64,000 nt of DNA from Salininema proteolyticum (GCF_042685645.1 NZ_JBHUNX010000001.1:4154001-4218000), one strand, 5' to 3'; positions 9,038 through 18,707 are shown, counted from the stretch's first letter. A program made the numbers and translations. Notes: generated by a model from the sequence alone, not told the origin.

Positions 9038-12000
9038 ATGACGCAGCAATTCGTCCATCTCCACGTCCACACCGAATACTCCATGCTCGACGGGGCGGCT
9101 AAGCTCAAGCCCCTGTTCGCCGAGGCCGACCGTCTGGGCCAGCCGGCCATCGCCATGACCGACCACGGCAATATGTACGGCTCCTACTCCTTCTACCACG
9201 AGGCGAAGAAGTCCGGCGTCAAGCCGATCATCGGCATCGAGGCCTACGTGGCCCCGCACGACCGCACCCACAAGAAGCCGGTCTTCTGGGGCGAGCCCTC
9301 CCAGCGCAGCGACGACCTGTCCGGAAACGGCTCCTACACCCACATGACCATGCTCGCGCGCAACGAGCGGGGCCTGCGCAACCTGTTCAAACTGTCCTCC
9401 CACGCCAGCTTCGAGGGCATGTACTACAAGCCCCGCATGGACCGCGAACTGATCGGCGCGAACTCCGAGGGCATCATCGCCACCACCGGCTGCCCGGGCG
9501 GCGAGGTGCAGACGCGCCTGCGCCTGGGCCAGATCGACGAGGCCTACCAGGCCGCCAGCGACTTCCGTGACATGTTCGGGGAGGAGAACTACTTCCTGGA
9601 GCTGATGGAGCACGGCAACTCCGTCGAGCGGCGGGTGGCCGACGAGCTGTACGAGCTGGCCAGGAAGATGAACCTGAAGCCGCTGGTCACCAACGACTCC
9701 CACTACGTCACCAACGACCAGCAGCCGGCCCACGCGGCCCTGCTGTGCGTCCAGTCCGGTTCGACCCTGGACGACCCGAAGCGCTTCAAGTTCGAGGGCG
9801 AGGGCTACTTCCTGCGCTCCGCCGAGCAGATGTACGCCCAGCGCTCCGACGAGATCTGGGCCGAGGGCTGCAAGAACACGCTGCTCGTGGCGGAGATGAT
9901 CGAGAGCTACGACCCGGTCTACGCCGAGACCGACCGCATGCCGAAGATCGAGGTCCCGGAGGGCTACGACCAGGGCAGCTGGTTGACCGAGCAGGTCTTC
10001 GAGGGGCTCGTCGACCGTTTCGACGACGGGGTCATCCCCGACGAGTACAAGACCCGCGCCCAGTACGAGCTGGACGTCATCATCAAGACGGGCTACCCGT
10101 CGTACTTCCTCGTCGTCGCCGACCTCATCCACTACGCCCGCAGCGTGGGCATCTACGTCGGCCCGGGCCGCGGTTCGGCGGCGGGCTCGCTCATCGCCTA
10201 CGCCCTGAAGATCACCAACATCGACCCCATCGAGTACGGGCTCCTGTTCGAGCGGTTCCTCAACCCGGAGCGCGTCTCCATGCCCGACATCGACATCGAC
10301 TTCGACGACCGTCGGCGCGGCGAGATGATCACCTACGCGACGGAGAAGTACGGCAAGGACTTCGTCGCCCAGGTGATCACGTTCGGCACGATCAAGACCA
10401 AGGCCGCGTTGAAGGACGCCGCCCGCGTCCACCACGGCCAGGCGGGCTTCGGCATCGCCGACCGCATCTCGAAGGCCCTGCCGCCGCCGGTCGCGGCCAA
10501 GGACATTCCGCTCGAGGGGATCATGAACCCCAAGCACGAGCGGTACAAGGAGGCCATCGAGGTCCGCAACCTCATCGAGAACGACGGCGAGGTCAAGCAG
10601 GTCTACGAGACGGCGCTCGGCCTGGAGGGCCTGATCCGCAACGCGGGCGTCCACGCCTGCGCGGTCATCCTCTCCAGCGCGCCCCTGACCGACTGCATCC
10701 CCATGTGGGCCCGCCCGGACGGCTCGATCATCACCGGCTGGGACTATCCCAGCTGTGAGGACATCGGCCTTTTGAAGATGGACTTCCTGGGCCTGCGCAA
10801 CCTGACGGTCATCGGCGACGCCATCGAGGCGATCAAGCTCAACCGGGGCGACGAGATCAACCTCGACAAGCTGCCGGTCGACGACACCAAGGCCTACGAG
10901 CTGCTGGCCAGGGGTGACACCCTCGGCGTGTTCCAGCTCGACGGCGGCGGCATGCGCGAGCTGTTGAAGAGGATGGAGCCGACCGAGTTCGCCGACCTCA
11001 TCGCGTCCATCGCGCTGTACCGGCCGGGCCCGATGGAGGCCAACTCCCACAACAACTACGCCGACCGCAAGAACGGGCGGCAGGAGCTGACGCCGATCCA
11101 CCCGGAGCTGGCCGACGCGCTGCAGGACATCCTGGCCGAGACGTACGGGCTGATCGTCTACCAGGAGCAGATCATGAAGATCGCCCAGCAGCTGGCGGGC
11201 TTCACGATGGGCCAAGCGGACGTGCTCCGCAAGGCGATGGGTAAGAAGAAGCTGGACGTCCTGGAGAAGATGTTCGGCGACTTCGAAGGGGGCATGGTCT
11301 CCAACGGCTTCTCCAAGGAGTCGATCAAGACGCTGTGGGACGTCATGCTCCCCTTCGCCGGGTACGCGTTCAACAAGTCCCACGCGGCCGGCTACGGCCT
11401 CGTGGCGTACTGGACGGCCTACCTGAAGGCCAACTACCCGACGGAGTACATGGCGGCGCTGCTGACCTCGGTGGGCGACTCGAAGGACAAGACGGCCATC
11501 TACCTGTCCGAGTGCCGCAAGATGGGCATCACCGTCATGCCCCCGGACGTCAACGACTCCCGCCACATGTTCCACGCCGTCGACAACGACATCCGCTACG
11601 GGATGGAGGCCGTCCGCAACGTGGGCACCAACGTGGTCTCCGGGATCATCAAGGCGCGCGAGGAGGAGGGCTCCTACACGGACTTCCAGGACTTCCTGAA
11701 CAAGGTCCCGGCGACCGTGTGCAACAAGCGCAGCGTCGAGTCGCTGATCAAGGCCGGCGGCTTCGACTCCCTCGGCCACACCCGCAGGGGCCTCGCCGAG
11801 GTGCACGAGAAGGCGATCGACGCGGTGGTCTCCATCAAGAAGGAGGAGGCCAAGGGCCAGTTCGACCTCTTCGGCGGCGTCATGGAGGCGCCGGAGGCCA
11901 TGGGGGTGGACCTGACGATCGCCGACGACGAGTGGGAGCGCAGCGACAAGCTGACCTTCGAGCGCGAGATGCTGGGCCTGTACGTCTCCGACCACCCGCT

Positions 12001-12571
12001 GAACGGCTTCGAGAAGCTGCTGTCCCGCAACAGCGACAAGCCGATCGCGGCGCTGCACGGCGACGGGGTGAAGGACGGCATGACCGTCACCGTCGCGGGC
12101 ATCCTGCAGAACGTCGCCAAGCGCGTCACCAAGCAGGGCAAGCTGTGGGCGTCGGCCTCCATCGAGGACCTGGACGGAACGATCGAGGTCCGCTTCTTCC
12201 CCAACACCTACGAGATGGTCGCCGACGTGCTCGCCGAGGACGTCATCTGCTGCGTCAAGGGCAAGCTGGAGGCCCGCGAGGGCACTCCGCAGCTGATCGC
12301 CTTCGACATGGCCGTCCTCGACACCTCGGGAGGCCCCGAGGAGAAGGACGCGCCGCTCAAGCTGAGCGTCGACGCCGGGGCGGTCAACGAGGAGCTGATC
12401 TACGACCTGCGCACGGCGTTCCGCTCGTCGCGGGGCGAGGTCCCGGTGCACCTGCAGATCACCGGCGACCACGGCAGGCAGACACTCGAACTGGGCGCCG
12501 GCTGGCGGATCAAGCCCGGCGGCGACCTGACGGCGCAGCTGCGCTCCATCGTCGGGGTGTCGGTGGGCTGA
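9038..12571 (+). CDS. dnaE: DNA polymerase III subunit alpha
   Basis: The 1177-residue catalytic subunit of the replicative polymerase. It opens with the PHP domain (FVHLHVHTEYSMLDGAAKLK, then TDHGNMYGSY). The polymerase palm contains GPGRGSAAGSLIAYALKI near residue 375 and the catalytic aspartates in MPDIDIDFDDRRR near 415. A later AFNKSHAAGYGLVAYWTAYL precedes the fingers and helix-hairpin-helix regions. An OB-fold (MTVTVAGILQNVAKRVTKQG) lies near residue 1015. The length and order match DnaE1 of actinobacteria. GAGGAA lies upstream of the ATG at a slightly long spacing. A very long minus-strand open frame here is only its mirror. Confidence 0.98.
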   Translation: MTQQFVHLHVHTEYSMLDGAAKLKPLFAEADRLGQPAIAMTDHGNMYGSYSFYHEAKKSGVKPIIGIEAYVAPHDRTHKKPVFWGEPSQRSDDLSGNGSYTHMTMLARNERGLRNLFKLSSHASFEGMYYKPRMDRELIGANSEGIIATTGCPGGEVQTRLRLGQIDEAYQAASDFRDMFGEENYFLELMEHGNSVERRVADELYELARKMNLKPLVTNDSHYVTNDQQPAHAALLCVQSGSTLDDPKRFKFEGEGYFLRSAEQMYAQRSDEIWAEGCKNTLLVAEMIESYDPVYAETDRMPKIEVPEGYDQGSWLTEQVFEGLVDRFDDGVIPDEYKTRAQYELDVIIKTGYPSYFLVVADLIHYARSVGIYVGPGRGSAAGSLIAYALKITNIDPIEYGLLFERFLNPERVSMPDIDIDFDDRRRGEMITYATEKYGKDFVAQVITFGTIKTKAALKDAARVHHGQAGFGIADRISKALPPPVAAKDIPLEGIMNPKHERYKEAIEVRNLIENDGEVKQVYETALGLEGLIRNAGVHACAVILSSAPLTDCIPMWARPDGSIITGWDYPSCEDIGLLKMDFLGLRNLTVIGDAIEAIKLNRGDEINLDKLPVDDTKAYELLARGDTLGVFQLDGGGMRELLKRMEPTEFADLIASIALYRPGPMEANSHNNYADRKNGRQELTPIHPELADALQDILAETYGLIVYQEQIMKIAQQLAGFTMGQADVLRKAMGKKKLDVLEKMFGDFEGGMVSNGFSKESIKTLWDVMLPFAGYAFNKSHAAGYGLVAYWTAYLKANYPTEYMAALLTSVGDSKDKTAIYLSECRKMGITVMPPDVNDSRHMFHAVDNDIRYGMEAVRNVGTNVVSGIIKAREEEGSYTDFQDFLNKVPATVCNKRSVESLIKAGGFDSLGHTRRGLAEVHEKAIDAVVSIKKEEAKGQFDLFGGVMEAPEAMGVDLTIADDEWERSDKLTFEREMLGLYVSDHPLNGFEKLLSRNSDKPIAALHGDGVKDGMTVTVAGILQNVAKRVTKQGKLWASASIEDLDGTIEVRFFPNTYEMVADVLAEDVICCVKGKLEAREGTPQLIAFDMAVLDTSGGPEEKDAPLKLSVDAGAVNEELIYDLRTAFRSSRGEVPVHLQITGDHGRQTLELGAGWRIKPGGDLTAQLRSIVGVSVG

Positions 12572-12581
12572 GACGGGTAAC

Positions 12582-12643
12582 GCCGGGGCGTCGCCGCCCC
12601 GGCTCCTGGGGATTCGGTCCCTCCGCCGCCCCTCGGGGCGGCG
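12582..12643. terminator. Two GC-rich hairpins after dnaE
   Basis: GCCGGGGCG (12582-12590) pairs with CGCCCCGGC (12595-12603). A second palindrome, CGCCGCCCC (12624-12632) with GGGGCGGCG (12635-12643), follows. Neither has a T-tract. They lie between convergent genes and probably end both transcripts. Confidence 0.55.
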
Positions 12644-12646
12644 ACG

Positions 12647-12934
12647 TCATTCCCGGTAGGGCCGGATCGCCTGGCAGACCTTGTCCCCCAGCGCCCCGGT
12701 CCATTCGATCGGTTTGAGGCGGTACTCCCCGTACCAGCGCCAGTTGGGCTGGAACCACAGCAGGGTGTTGGCCGCCGCGATGCACTCCCCGGTGCCCGCG
12801 TCGCTGACGTAGAGGATGATGCCGTCGAGGGTGAGGCGGTAGTCCCCTCCCTCGTGGGCGATCCTCGCTATCTCGTCGCCGCGGACCTCCGGCGCCTTCA
12901 GGCCCAGGATCCCCGTATTCCGCATGTCATCCAT
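12647..12934 (-). CDS. Small protein of unknown function
   Basis: A 95-residue soluble protein I do not recognise. It is rich in aromatic and aliphatic residues toward its C-terminus (NTLLWFQPNWRWYGEYRLKP) and has no membrane segment or known motif. It overlaps the end of the preceding gene by 8 bp, so the two form a translationally coupled pair. An ATG at 12925 is an alternative start. Codon use fits the host. Confidence 0.6.
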   Translation of the reverse strand: MDDMRNTGILGLKAPEVRGDEIARIAHEGGDYRLTLDGIILYVSDAGTGECIAAANTLLWFQPNWRWYGEYRLKPIEWTGALGDKVCQAIRPYRE

Positions 12935-13235
12935 TGCAGTCCACCACCGACCTTCTGTAGACGTAGAGGCTCTGGGCGACTATGTCGTCCTTGAGCCCTT
13001 CCGGCAACTCGGCTTTCGTTCGCCAGGACAGGCCGGGCTCTCCTATGTCCGGCCTCGCCACGGTGAGCACCAATCGGGGCGTAGCGCCGGAGCGCTGGGC
13101 GGCGCACTCGAATACCCGCAGTTTGCCGGCGTCGCCGGGCTCCAGGCTCACTATGTACTCCTGGGGCACGATCGTGAAGCGCCCCAGTATGGGGCCGCCG
13201 TAGATACGGTCCTTGACGATCGGTGGCGTGCTCAT
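12927..13235 (-). CDS. Small protein of unknown function, first of a coupled pair
   Basis: A 102-residue protein without a motif I recognise. The middle (GRFTIVPQEYIVSLEPGDAG, then LVLTVARPDIGEPGLSWRT) reads like a small beta-rich fold. I chose the ATG at 13235 because GGAGGGAT lies just upstream; the frame extends further but without a site. It overlaps the next gene by 8 bp. The two have no homologous partner in this window. Their AT-richer, 450-base upstream region suggests a separate promoter, and acquisition by transfer is possible but unproven. Confidence 0.6.
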   Translation of the reverse strand: MSTPPIVKDRIYGGPILGRFTIVPQEYIVSLEPGDAGKLRVFECAAQRSGATPRLVLTVARPDIGEPGLSWRTKAELPEGLKDDIVAQSLYVYRRSVVDCNG

Positions 13236-13683
13236 GCTGATCCCTCCGCAGACTGTGGACGGCCGCCGTGGGCGGTGTCGCAACGGCAGTGGGGACCCGA
13301 TGCGGTGCTGCCATTACTCCACTTCAATTACCGGCCTTTGTCAACCTCTCTTAGTGACTTGGATCAAACTTATCGCCCCCGCGCGCACTAAGCAAGAGTG
13401 TCACGAATCTGACTACGTACCTAGAGACGAATTTATTCGCATAAGTGTTCTAGTCGAGGGCGCGAGCGGTTCGCACGGATTGCCCGAACCGTTTATGCTG
13501 CAGGGAAAACGCCTACGGGCGAGTAAGGCGCGAGACCCGTTCGCATGACTGGACACCGTTCTTGACAAGTCGCGGCAGTGCACTCGTTCGTGTCAATGGA
13601 CGGATCCGCTCACCGACCGGTCGGACATCCGACTCCACTCGGGACAGTGCGTCAGAGCCCCTCCGCGTCAAAGCCCCTCCCCG
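13236..13683. other. AT-richer gap between minus-strand genes
   Basis: About 450 bases without a credible gene, noticeably less GC-rich than its surroundings at 13320-13450. It contains a short inverted repeat CGAAT-TT-ATTCG at 13430-13441. It likely holds the promoter for the 13235 gene. Confidence 0.5.
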
Positions 13684-13699
13684 TCAAAGCCCCTCCGCG
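13651..13699. repeat. 16-bp direct repeat, three copies at a gene's stop codon
   Basis: GTCARAGCCCCTCC recurs at 13651, 13667 and 13683 (period 16). The last copy includes the stop codon and final codons of the ParA-like gene. It looks like a small local duplication of a gene end. Confidence 0.7.
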
Positions 13700-15099
13700 A
13701 CGGACGCGCCTATGCGCAGCCACGCGTTGGACGACGCCTTGGACAGCGACTCGTATCGGATCGGCTCGCCCGAGTCGATCAGCTTTTCGTACGGAGCCAG
13801 GAGAACCACTCGCGTCCGCGCGGAGAAGTGCCGCTGGACCGCGGGAAGGTCGACGTCCCGCCGGTGGACCGGCATACTGACCACGGTGACCGCCTGGCGG
13901 ACCAGCTCCCTGCGCCCGCTCTGCTCCAAATGGTCGAGCATGCGCGCGGCGGTCTCGGCGGAGTCGTTGCGCGCCGACATGGTCACCACCAGCTGGTCGG
14001 TCGCGTCCATGGCCGCCTGCCAGTTCGCCGCCCGCACGTTGTTCCCCGTGTCGACGACGATGAGCTTGTAGAACCGCGAGACCGCCTCGCGGATGTCCCC
14101 GAAGGAGCGCGCCGTCAGCATCTCTCCGGCCGTGGCCGACTCGTCCGAGGCCAGCACGTCGAACATCGCGCCGCCCTGGGCGCGAACGTATTGCGAGAGG
14201 TCCCCCACCCGGCCCGTCGGGCCGCGGAAATGGTCGAGGTCCCGCAGGAGGTCGCGAACGGTGCGCAAGTGAAAGTCCTGCTGCGCCCTCATCCCGAGCG
14301 TCCCCTGGGTCTCGTTGTTGTCCCAGGCCAGGACGTAGCCGCCGCGATGGCGCCCGAACGTCATGGCGAGCATGAGGGCCGCGACGGTCTTCCCCGCCCC
14401 GCCCTTGGGGTTGACGACGGTCACCTGGCGCAGCCCGCCGAAGTTCCGTCTCACCTTCTCCACGCTCTGGATCCGGGCGCGCTCGCGCATCCCGGGCCCG
14501 AGGTTGAGGGCTCCCATCGACAGGCGGTTCGCCCACACGCGCCAGCCGACCTCGGCCAGCGGGGCTCGCGGCGGAACCACCCTGCGCCGGGCGAAGTCGT
14601 CGGCCGTCACCTGCGTCGGTTCGAGGAACCCTCCCGAATCGGGGAAGGCCGCCATCAGGTCTTTGCTGGAGGGGACGCTGAACTCGTCTTCGGCCGCCGG
14701 CTCCCGTGCGGGCACGACCTCCTGCGGAGTCACCGGAGGCGGCGGGGAGACGGGCTTCTCCTCGGGGTTCCAGACCTCCTCGCGCACCGCCCCGCGCCGC
14801 ACGCCGACGTCCTCCGCCGGACTGCCGGGTACCGGCCCCGGGCCGCTGTCGTACGCGCCAGGAGCCAGTTCCTCGGGCCGCGCTCCGGTCGACGGCACGG
14901 GCGTCTCCGGGGCGAAGTCGGGAACCGGCGGCACTTCGGGGGCGCGGAACTCCGATGCCTCCGAACCGGACGACGACGAGGGCCCGAAAGGCGACCAGTC
15001 CACTGACCCCTGGCGGGGCCGACGCCCGGACACGGGCGCCGCCTCCCTCTTCAGGGCCACGGTCTCCTCGTCCTCGGGGGTCGAAGTCTGTCGTTCCAT
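13684..15099 (-). CDS. ParA/MinD-like P-loop ATPase with long disordered N-terminus
   Basis: A 471-residue protein. Residues 1 to about 200 are Pro/Glu/Ser-rich and probably disordered. The C-terminal 270 residues form a deviant-Walker-A ATPase: TVVNPKGGAGKTVAALMLAM, the switch region YVLAWDNNETQGTLG, and the Walker B-like LIVVDTGNN. It then has TDQLVVTMSARNDSAETAA and VSMPVHRRDVDLPAVQRHF, as in actinobacterial SpoIIE/EspI-type MinD-like proteins. Members act as membrane- or DNA-associated molecular switches. The partner here is unknown, and no ESX genes lie nearby. The start at 15099 has AAGGGA upstream. It is not a chromosome-partition ParA, since no ParB follows. Confidence 0.82.
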   Translation of the reverse strand: MERQTSTPEDEETVALKREAAPVSGRRPRQGSVDWSPFGPSSSSGSEASEFRAPEVPPVPDFAPETPVPSTGARPEELAPGAYDSGPGPVPGSPAEDVGVRRGAVREEVWNPEEKPVSPPPPVTPQEVVPAREPAAEDEFSVPSSKDLMAAFPDSGGFLEPTQVTADDFARRRVVPPRAPLAEVGWRVWANRLSMGALNLGPGMRERARIQSVEKVRRNFGGLRQVTVVNPKGGAGKTVAALMLAMTFGRHRGGYVLAWDNNETQGTLGMRAQQDFHLRTVRDLLRDLDHFRGPTGRVGDLSQYVRAQGGAMFDVLASDESATAGEMLTARSFGDIREAVSRFYKLIVVDTGNNVRAANWQAAMDATDQLVVTMSARNDSAETAARMLDHLEQSGRRELVRQAVTVVSMPVHRRDVDLPAVQRHFSARTRVVLLAPYEKLIDSGEPIRYESLSKASSNAWLRIGASVAEGL

Positions 15100-15226
15100 C
15101 TGGCCGTCCCTTCGGTGCTGCCTCCTCGTCACATTGTGGCCCATTCGGGCCCGAAGCGACAGGAAGTCACCGAAACGCCGTCTGTCGCCTCTTTGTCAGA
15201 GACGCCTGGAACAGGGAGACGAAACT

Positions 15227-16405
15227 CTACAGTAGACGCGGCTGCTCGAGGGAGGACTGGCTGCGCGGGACGAAGCCGAACGGGACGAACAGCCCCGTGT
15301 CGATCTGGTCGAGCAGGTGCGATCCCCGGTCGGAGTGCGAGATGAACACCGACCCCCGGGCACGGCTGAGCGCCACGTAGAAGCGGCGCCGCGAGAGGTC
15401 GTCGGCGGGCCAGGCGGCGGCCGTGAAGCCGGTGAGCAGGACGGTGTGCGGCTCCGCCGGCCCGAGGGAGTCGACCTCCTCGGGAGAGGAGACGACGCGG
15501 ACCTCGTCCTCGCCCAGGCCCCGGGACGCCAGCTCTTCGACGACCCCGGCGGCGAACTCCTCCTCGGCCCGCTCGTCCTCGGCGAAGTAGCGCCCGATGC
15601 GGCAGCCCTCCGAGACGGCGCGCTGCGGTTGGACGAGGCGGCCGGGAACTCGCGTGATCGGCTCCACCAGCTGCGACATGGCGGTCAGGACCGACGCCGG
15701 CGAGCGGTGGTTGCGGGAGAGGCGGACGGTGTGCGACTGGGGGAAGCGCTCGGCGAACTCGTCGAAGGCCGCCCAGTCCCCGTCGGCGCCCAGGAAGGAG
15801 TCCGGGTCGCCGGTGGCCATGACCGAGGCGTCGGCTTCACGCCCGGAGGCGAGCCGCGTGAAGAACTCCCGCGGCATGAGCGGGAGGTCGTCGAGGAACA
15901 CGTGGGCGGCGTCCACCGTTCCGCCGGGGACGGAGACCTTGATCTCGCGCCCCTCGTCGCCCAGCAGGTCGTCGAGGGCCTCGCGGAGGCCGGAGGCGCG
16001 CTCCTCGTCGGCGGCGAAGACGGCGCACTGGTAGGCGGGCACGCCGAGCTCGGTCACCATGTAGGCGACGCGGCGCACCAGGAGGTAGGACTTGCCGGTG
16101 CCGGGCGCGGCGTTGACCAGGATCGGGCCGACCGGGGCGCTGGCGGCGACGCGCTGCATGGCGTCGAGCGTGGTCAGCGGGTCGGACTGGACGGCCTCGT
16201 GGAACCCGGCGAGGAGCGGCTCCTCGGCGCGGGCCGGATGGGGGGAGCCCACCACGACTTCGAGGGCAGGCCAAGGCACATAGGGTGTGTTTGACGGCCC
16301 CGTGGCGCCGGATCGCCGGCGAGGCGAGCGGGTCGGCGCGGGACGCTGGCCCCCTGGCGCATCTCGCGCTGCTTCGCTCGGCCATTCGAACAATGGGGAC
16401 GCCAT
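15227..16405 (-). CDS. UvrD/Rep-like superfamily 1 helicase, short form
   Basis: A protein of about 390 residues with the helicase motifs of superfamily 1: Walker A NAAPGTGKSYLLVRRVAYM, a motif II-like region around VFLDDLPLM, motif IV RLSRNHRSP, and motif VI RRRFYVALSRARGSVFISHS. It is much shorter than UvrD, Rep or PcrA (650-750 residues), with little room for the 1B and 2B subdomains, so it is a compact or reduced helicase. The N-terminal 40-50 residues look low-complexity and the start is uncertain; several starts between 16300 and 16483 are possible and none has a good ribosome-binding site. Its DNA substrate and role are unknown. Confidence 0.75.
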   Translation of the reverse strand: MASPLFEWPSEAARDAPGGQRPAPTRSPRRRSGATGPSNTPYVPWPALEVVVGSPHPARAEEPLLAGFHEAVQSDPLTTLDAMQRVAASAPVGPILVNAAPGTGKSYLLVRRVAYMVTELGVPAYQCAVFAADEERASGLREALDDLLGDEGREIKVSVPGGTVDAAHVFLDDLPLMPREFFTRLASGREADASVMATGDPDSFLGADGDWAAFDEFAERFPQSHTVRLSRNHRSPASVLTAMSQLVEPITRVPGRLVQPQRAVSEGCRIGRYFAEDERAEEEFAAGVVEELASRGLGEDEVRVVSSPEEVDSLGPAEPHTVLLTGFTAAAWPADDLSRRRFYVALSRARGSVFISHSDRGSHLLDQIDTGLFVPFGFVPRSQSSLEQPRLL

Positions 16406-16586
16406 CGCGGACGGGGAGAACCTCTGTTGATGGCGCACCATTGCATTCTTGCAGACGTCCAGCGGTCGCATCAACATGACCAATAAAACTTTATGAAAGA
16501 GATTACATGGAATTCACCATAATCGGGCAAGAGCGTCAACGGATGCCCGGTAGGGACCGGCACCGCACCCGGAGCGCCCCGCGGAC

Positions 16587-17447
16587 TCAGACGCTGACAT
16601 AGCGTTCGACCGCGTCCATGAGGGGGCGACGGTACGAGGACCCGAAAAGCGCGGTGTGGGCCAGGAGCGGGTACAGCTGGTGAATTCCGATCCTCTCGCG
16701 CCACCCGTCCGCCAAAGGAAACAACTCTTCATACGCGGTGACAATTTCGTTCGTGAACGGCGTTCCACCCCAGAGCCGCAAATTCGCCAGATCCGTCTCG
16801 CGGTGTCCGCCGTGGGCCGAGGGGTCGATCAGCCAGGCGCGGTCGGCGCCCCAGTGCACGTTCCCGAACCAGAGGTCGCCGTGGAGCCTGGCGGGAGGCT
16901 CCTCCGGCCCGGCGAACCGGTCGAGACGGTCGACCAGCTTCTCCACCAGGGCCGCGTCGGAGGCGTCCAGGGCGCCGTTGGAGCGGGACTCGGACAGGTA
17001 GGGCAGGAGGCGGCGCTCGGCGTACCAGGCCGTCCACGGCCCCTCCGAGGGAGTGTTGTCCATCTCCAGCTCCCCGATGTAGCCTTTCCACGGGGCCCCG
17101 AAGGATCCGGCGCCGGAACGGTGCAGGCGCGCGAGCGCGTGCCCCAGGTCCCGGGCCTTCCCGGCGGTGGGCTCCGCGGTGTCGATCCACGGCTCGACGA
17201 GCAGGCCGTCGTCGGCGTAGAGGACCTCGACCACCGCGTCGCAGGCCTCGCCCAGCCAGGCGAGGCCCTCCGACTCGGCGCGCATGAAACCGGGGCGGCT
17301 CCCGGAGGCGAACTTGGCGAACACCGAGGAGCCGTCCTCGAACGTCAGGCGCTGCGCCGAGGCCGAGGCCTCGGACTTGATCGGCGTCGACCTCACCCGC
17401 TGGTGGTGCAAGAGCTCCGGCAGCAGGCGGTACGGCACGGGTTCCAC
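16587..17447 (-). CDS. Fructosamine kinase family protein
   Basis: A 286-residue kinase with an APH/choline-kinase fold. In eukaryotes relatives phosphorylate sugars on glycated proteins so that the adduct is lost; bacterial members are thought to repair glycated small molecules or protein. The catalytic HGD loop is clear (RLHGDLWFGNVHWG), as is the metal-binding segment LIDPSAHGGHRETDLA and the family-specific WGGTPF region. GHALARLHRSG is the usual helix before it. The gene lies 37 bases downstream of serC on the same strand and may share its transcript. The sugar substrate is not predictable. Confidence 0.88.
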   Translation of the reverse strand: MEPVPYRLLPELLHHQRVRSTPIKSEASASAQRLTFEDGSSVFAKFASGSRPGFMRAESEGLAWLGEACDAVVEVLYADDGLLVEPWIDTAEPTAGKARDLGHALARLHRSGAGSFGAPWKGYIGELEMDNTPSEGPWTAWYAERRLLPYLSESRSNGALDASDAALVEKLVDRLDRFAGPEEPPARLHGDLWFGNVHWGADRAWLIDPSAHGGHRETDLANLRLWGGTPFTNEIVTAYEELFPLADGWRERIGIHQLYPLLAHTALFGSSYRRPLMDAVERYVSV

Positions 17448-17484
17448 AGTCGCTCCCCTGGCTCCGTCACCGGGCGCGCCCGGG

Positions 17485-18600
17485 CTACGCCAGCCTCTCG
17501 ACGACGTAGTCGATCGACTCGGTCAGCTTCGCGACGTCGGCCGGGTCGACGGCCGGGTACATGGCGATGCGCAGCTGGTTGCGTCCCAGCTTGCGGTAGG
17601 GCTCGGTGTCGAGGATGCCGTTGGCGCGCAGGACGGCGGCGATCTCGGCGGCGTCGACCCCCTCGAAGTCGACGGTGCCGACGACGTTGGAGCGCAGCGC
17701 CGCGTCGGTCACGTACGGCGAGGCGAAGTCGCGCGACTCGGCCCAGGAGTAGAGGTTCTCCGCCGAGGCGGCGCAGCGCTTGACGGCGTAGTCGAGTCCG
17801 CCCTGCGAGTTGAGCAGGTCGGTCTGCTCGGCGGCCAGGATGACCGTGGCGACGGCGGGCGTGTTGTAGGTCTGGTTCTTGCGGGAGTTGTCGACGGCGG
17901 TCTTGAGGTCGAGGAAGCCCGGAATATGGCGGCCGGAGGCGGCGATCTCCTCGGTGCGCTCCAGCGCGGCGGGGCTCATCAGGGCGATCCAGAGGCCTCC
18001 GTCGGAGGCCAGGCCCTTCTGCGGAGCGAAGTAGTAGCAGTCGGTCTCGTTCACGTCGACGGCCAGGCCCATGGCCGAGGAGGTCGCGTCGTGCGCGGTC
18101 AGGGCGCCCTCGGCGGCGACCCGCCGGACGTCGACCGCGACGCCGGTGGAGGTCTCGTTGTGCGGGGTGGCGTAGAAGTCGACGCCCTCCTCCGCTTCGA
18201 GGCGGGCGGCGCTGCCGGGCTCGGCCTTCCGCACGGACGGGGCCTCCAGGTGCGGGGCGGCCAGTTCTTTGGCGAACTTGGAGCCGAACTCGCCGAACGT
18301 CGCGGCCTGGGCCTTGGTGCGCACCAGGCTGAAGGCGGCGACGTCCCAGAAGGCCGTGGTGCCGCCGACGCCGAGGACGACCTCGTAGCCCTCGGGAAGC
18401 GAGTAGAACTCGGCTAGCCCTTCTTGGAGGCGCTTGACCTGTTTCTTGACCGCGCTCTTGCGGTGCGAGGTGCCCATGGTGTCGAGTCCGCGCTCGGCGA
18501 GCGCGTTGACGGCGGAGGCCGGGACCTTCGAGGGTCCGGCGCCGAAGCGCCCGTCGGCCGGCTTCAAGTCTTCGGGAATCGTGATGTCTGCTGTGGCCAT
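17485..18600 (-). CDS. serC: Phosphoserine transaminase SerC
   Basis: A 371-residue class V PLP aminotransferase that makes 3-phosphoserine from 3-phosphohydroxypyruvate in serine synthesis. The mycobacterial/actinobacterial-type N-terminus (LKPADGRFGAGPSKV), the GTSHRKSAVK phosphate-binding segment, EVVLGVGGTTAFWDVA and the PLP lysine in CYYFAPQKGLASDGGLW are all present. The length matches the family. The start may be the ATG at 18600 or an upstream GTG at 18612, for which GAGGACGGGA is a usable ribosome-binding site. Confidence 0.95.
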   Translation of the reverse strand: MATADITIPEDLKPADGRFGAGPSKVPASAVNALAERGLDTMGTSHRKSAVKKQVKRLQEGLAEFYSLPEGYEVVLGVGGTTAFWDVAAFSLVRTKAQAATFGEFGSKFAKELAAPHLEAPSVRKAEPGSAARLEAEEGVDFYATPHNETSTGVAVDVRRVAAEGALTAHDATSSAMGLAVDVNETDCYYFAPQKGLASDGGLWIALMSPAALERTEEIAASGRHIPGFLDLKTAVDNSRKNQTYNTPAVATVILAAEQTDLLNSQGGLDYAVKRCAASAENLYSWAESRDFASPYVTDAALRSNVVGTVDFEGVDAAEIAAVLRANGILDTEPYRKLGRNQLRIAMYPAVDPADVAKLTESIDYVVERLA

Positions 18601-18707
18601 GGTCGAATACACTCCCGTCCTCGGGAACTGACGAGTGGGCAGCTCGTGGTTGGCGTAAGCTCGACGCGCCGTTGCGTGAACCGTGACTTGCGAACCAGCT
18701 TAGCCCT

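Noticed and set aside
8816..12472. Minus-strand open frame of more than 1,200 codons
   Set aside because: It is the mirror of dnaE in very GC-rich DNA. The translation is Val/Leu/Arg/Asp-biased with no motif, while dnaE is unmistakable on the other strand.
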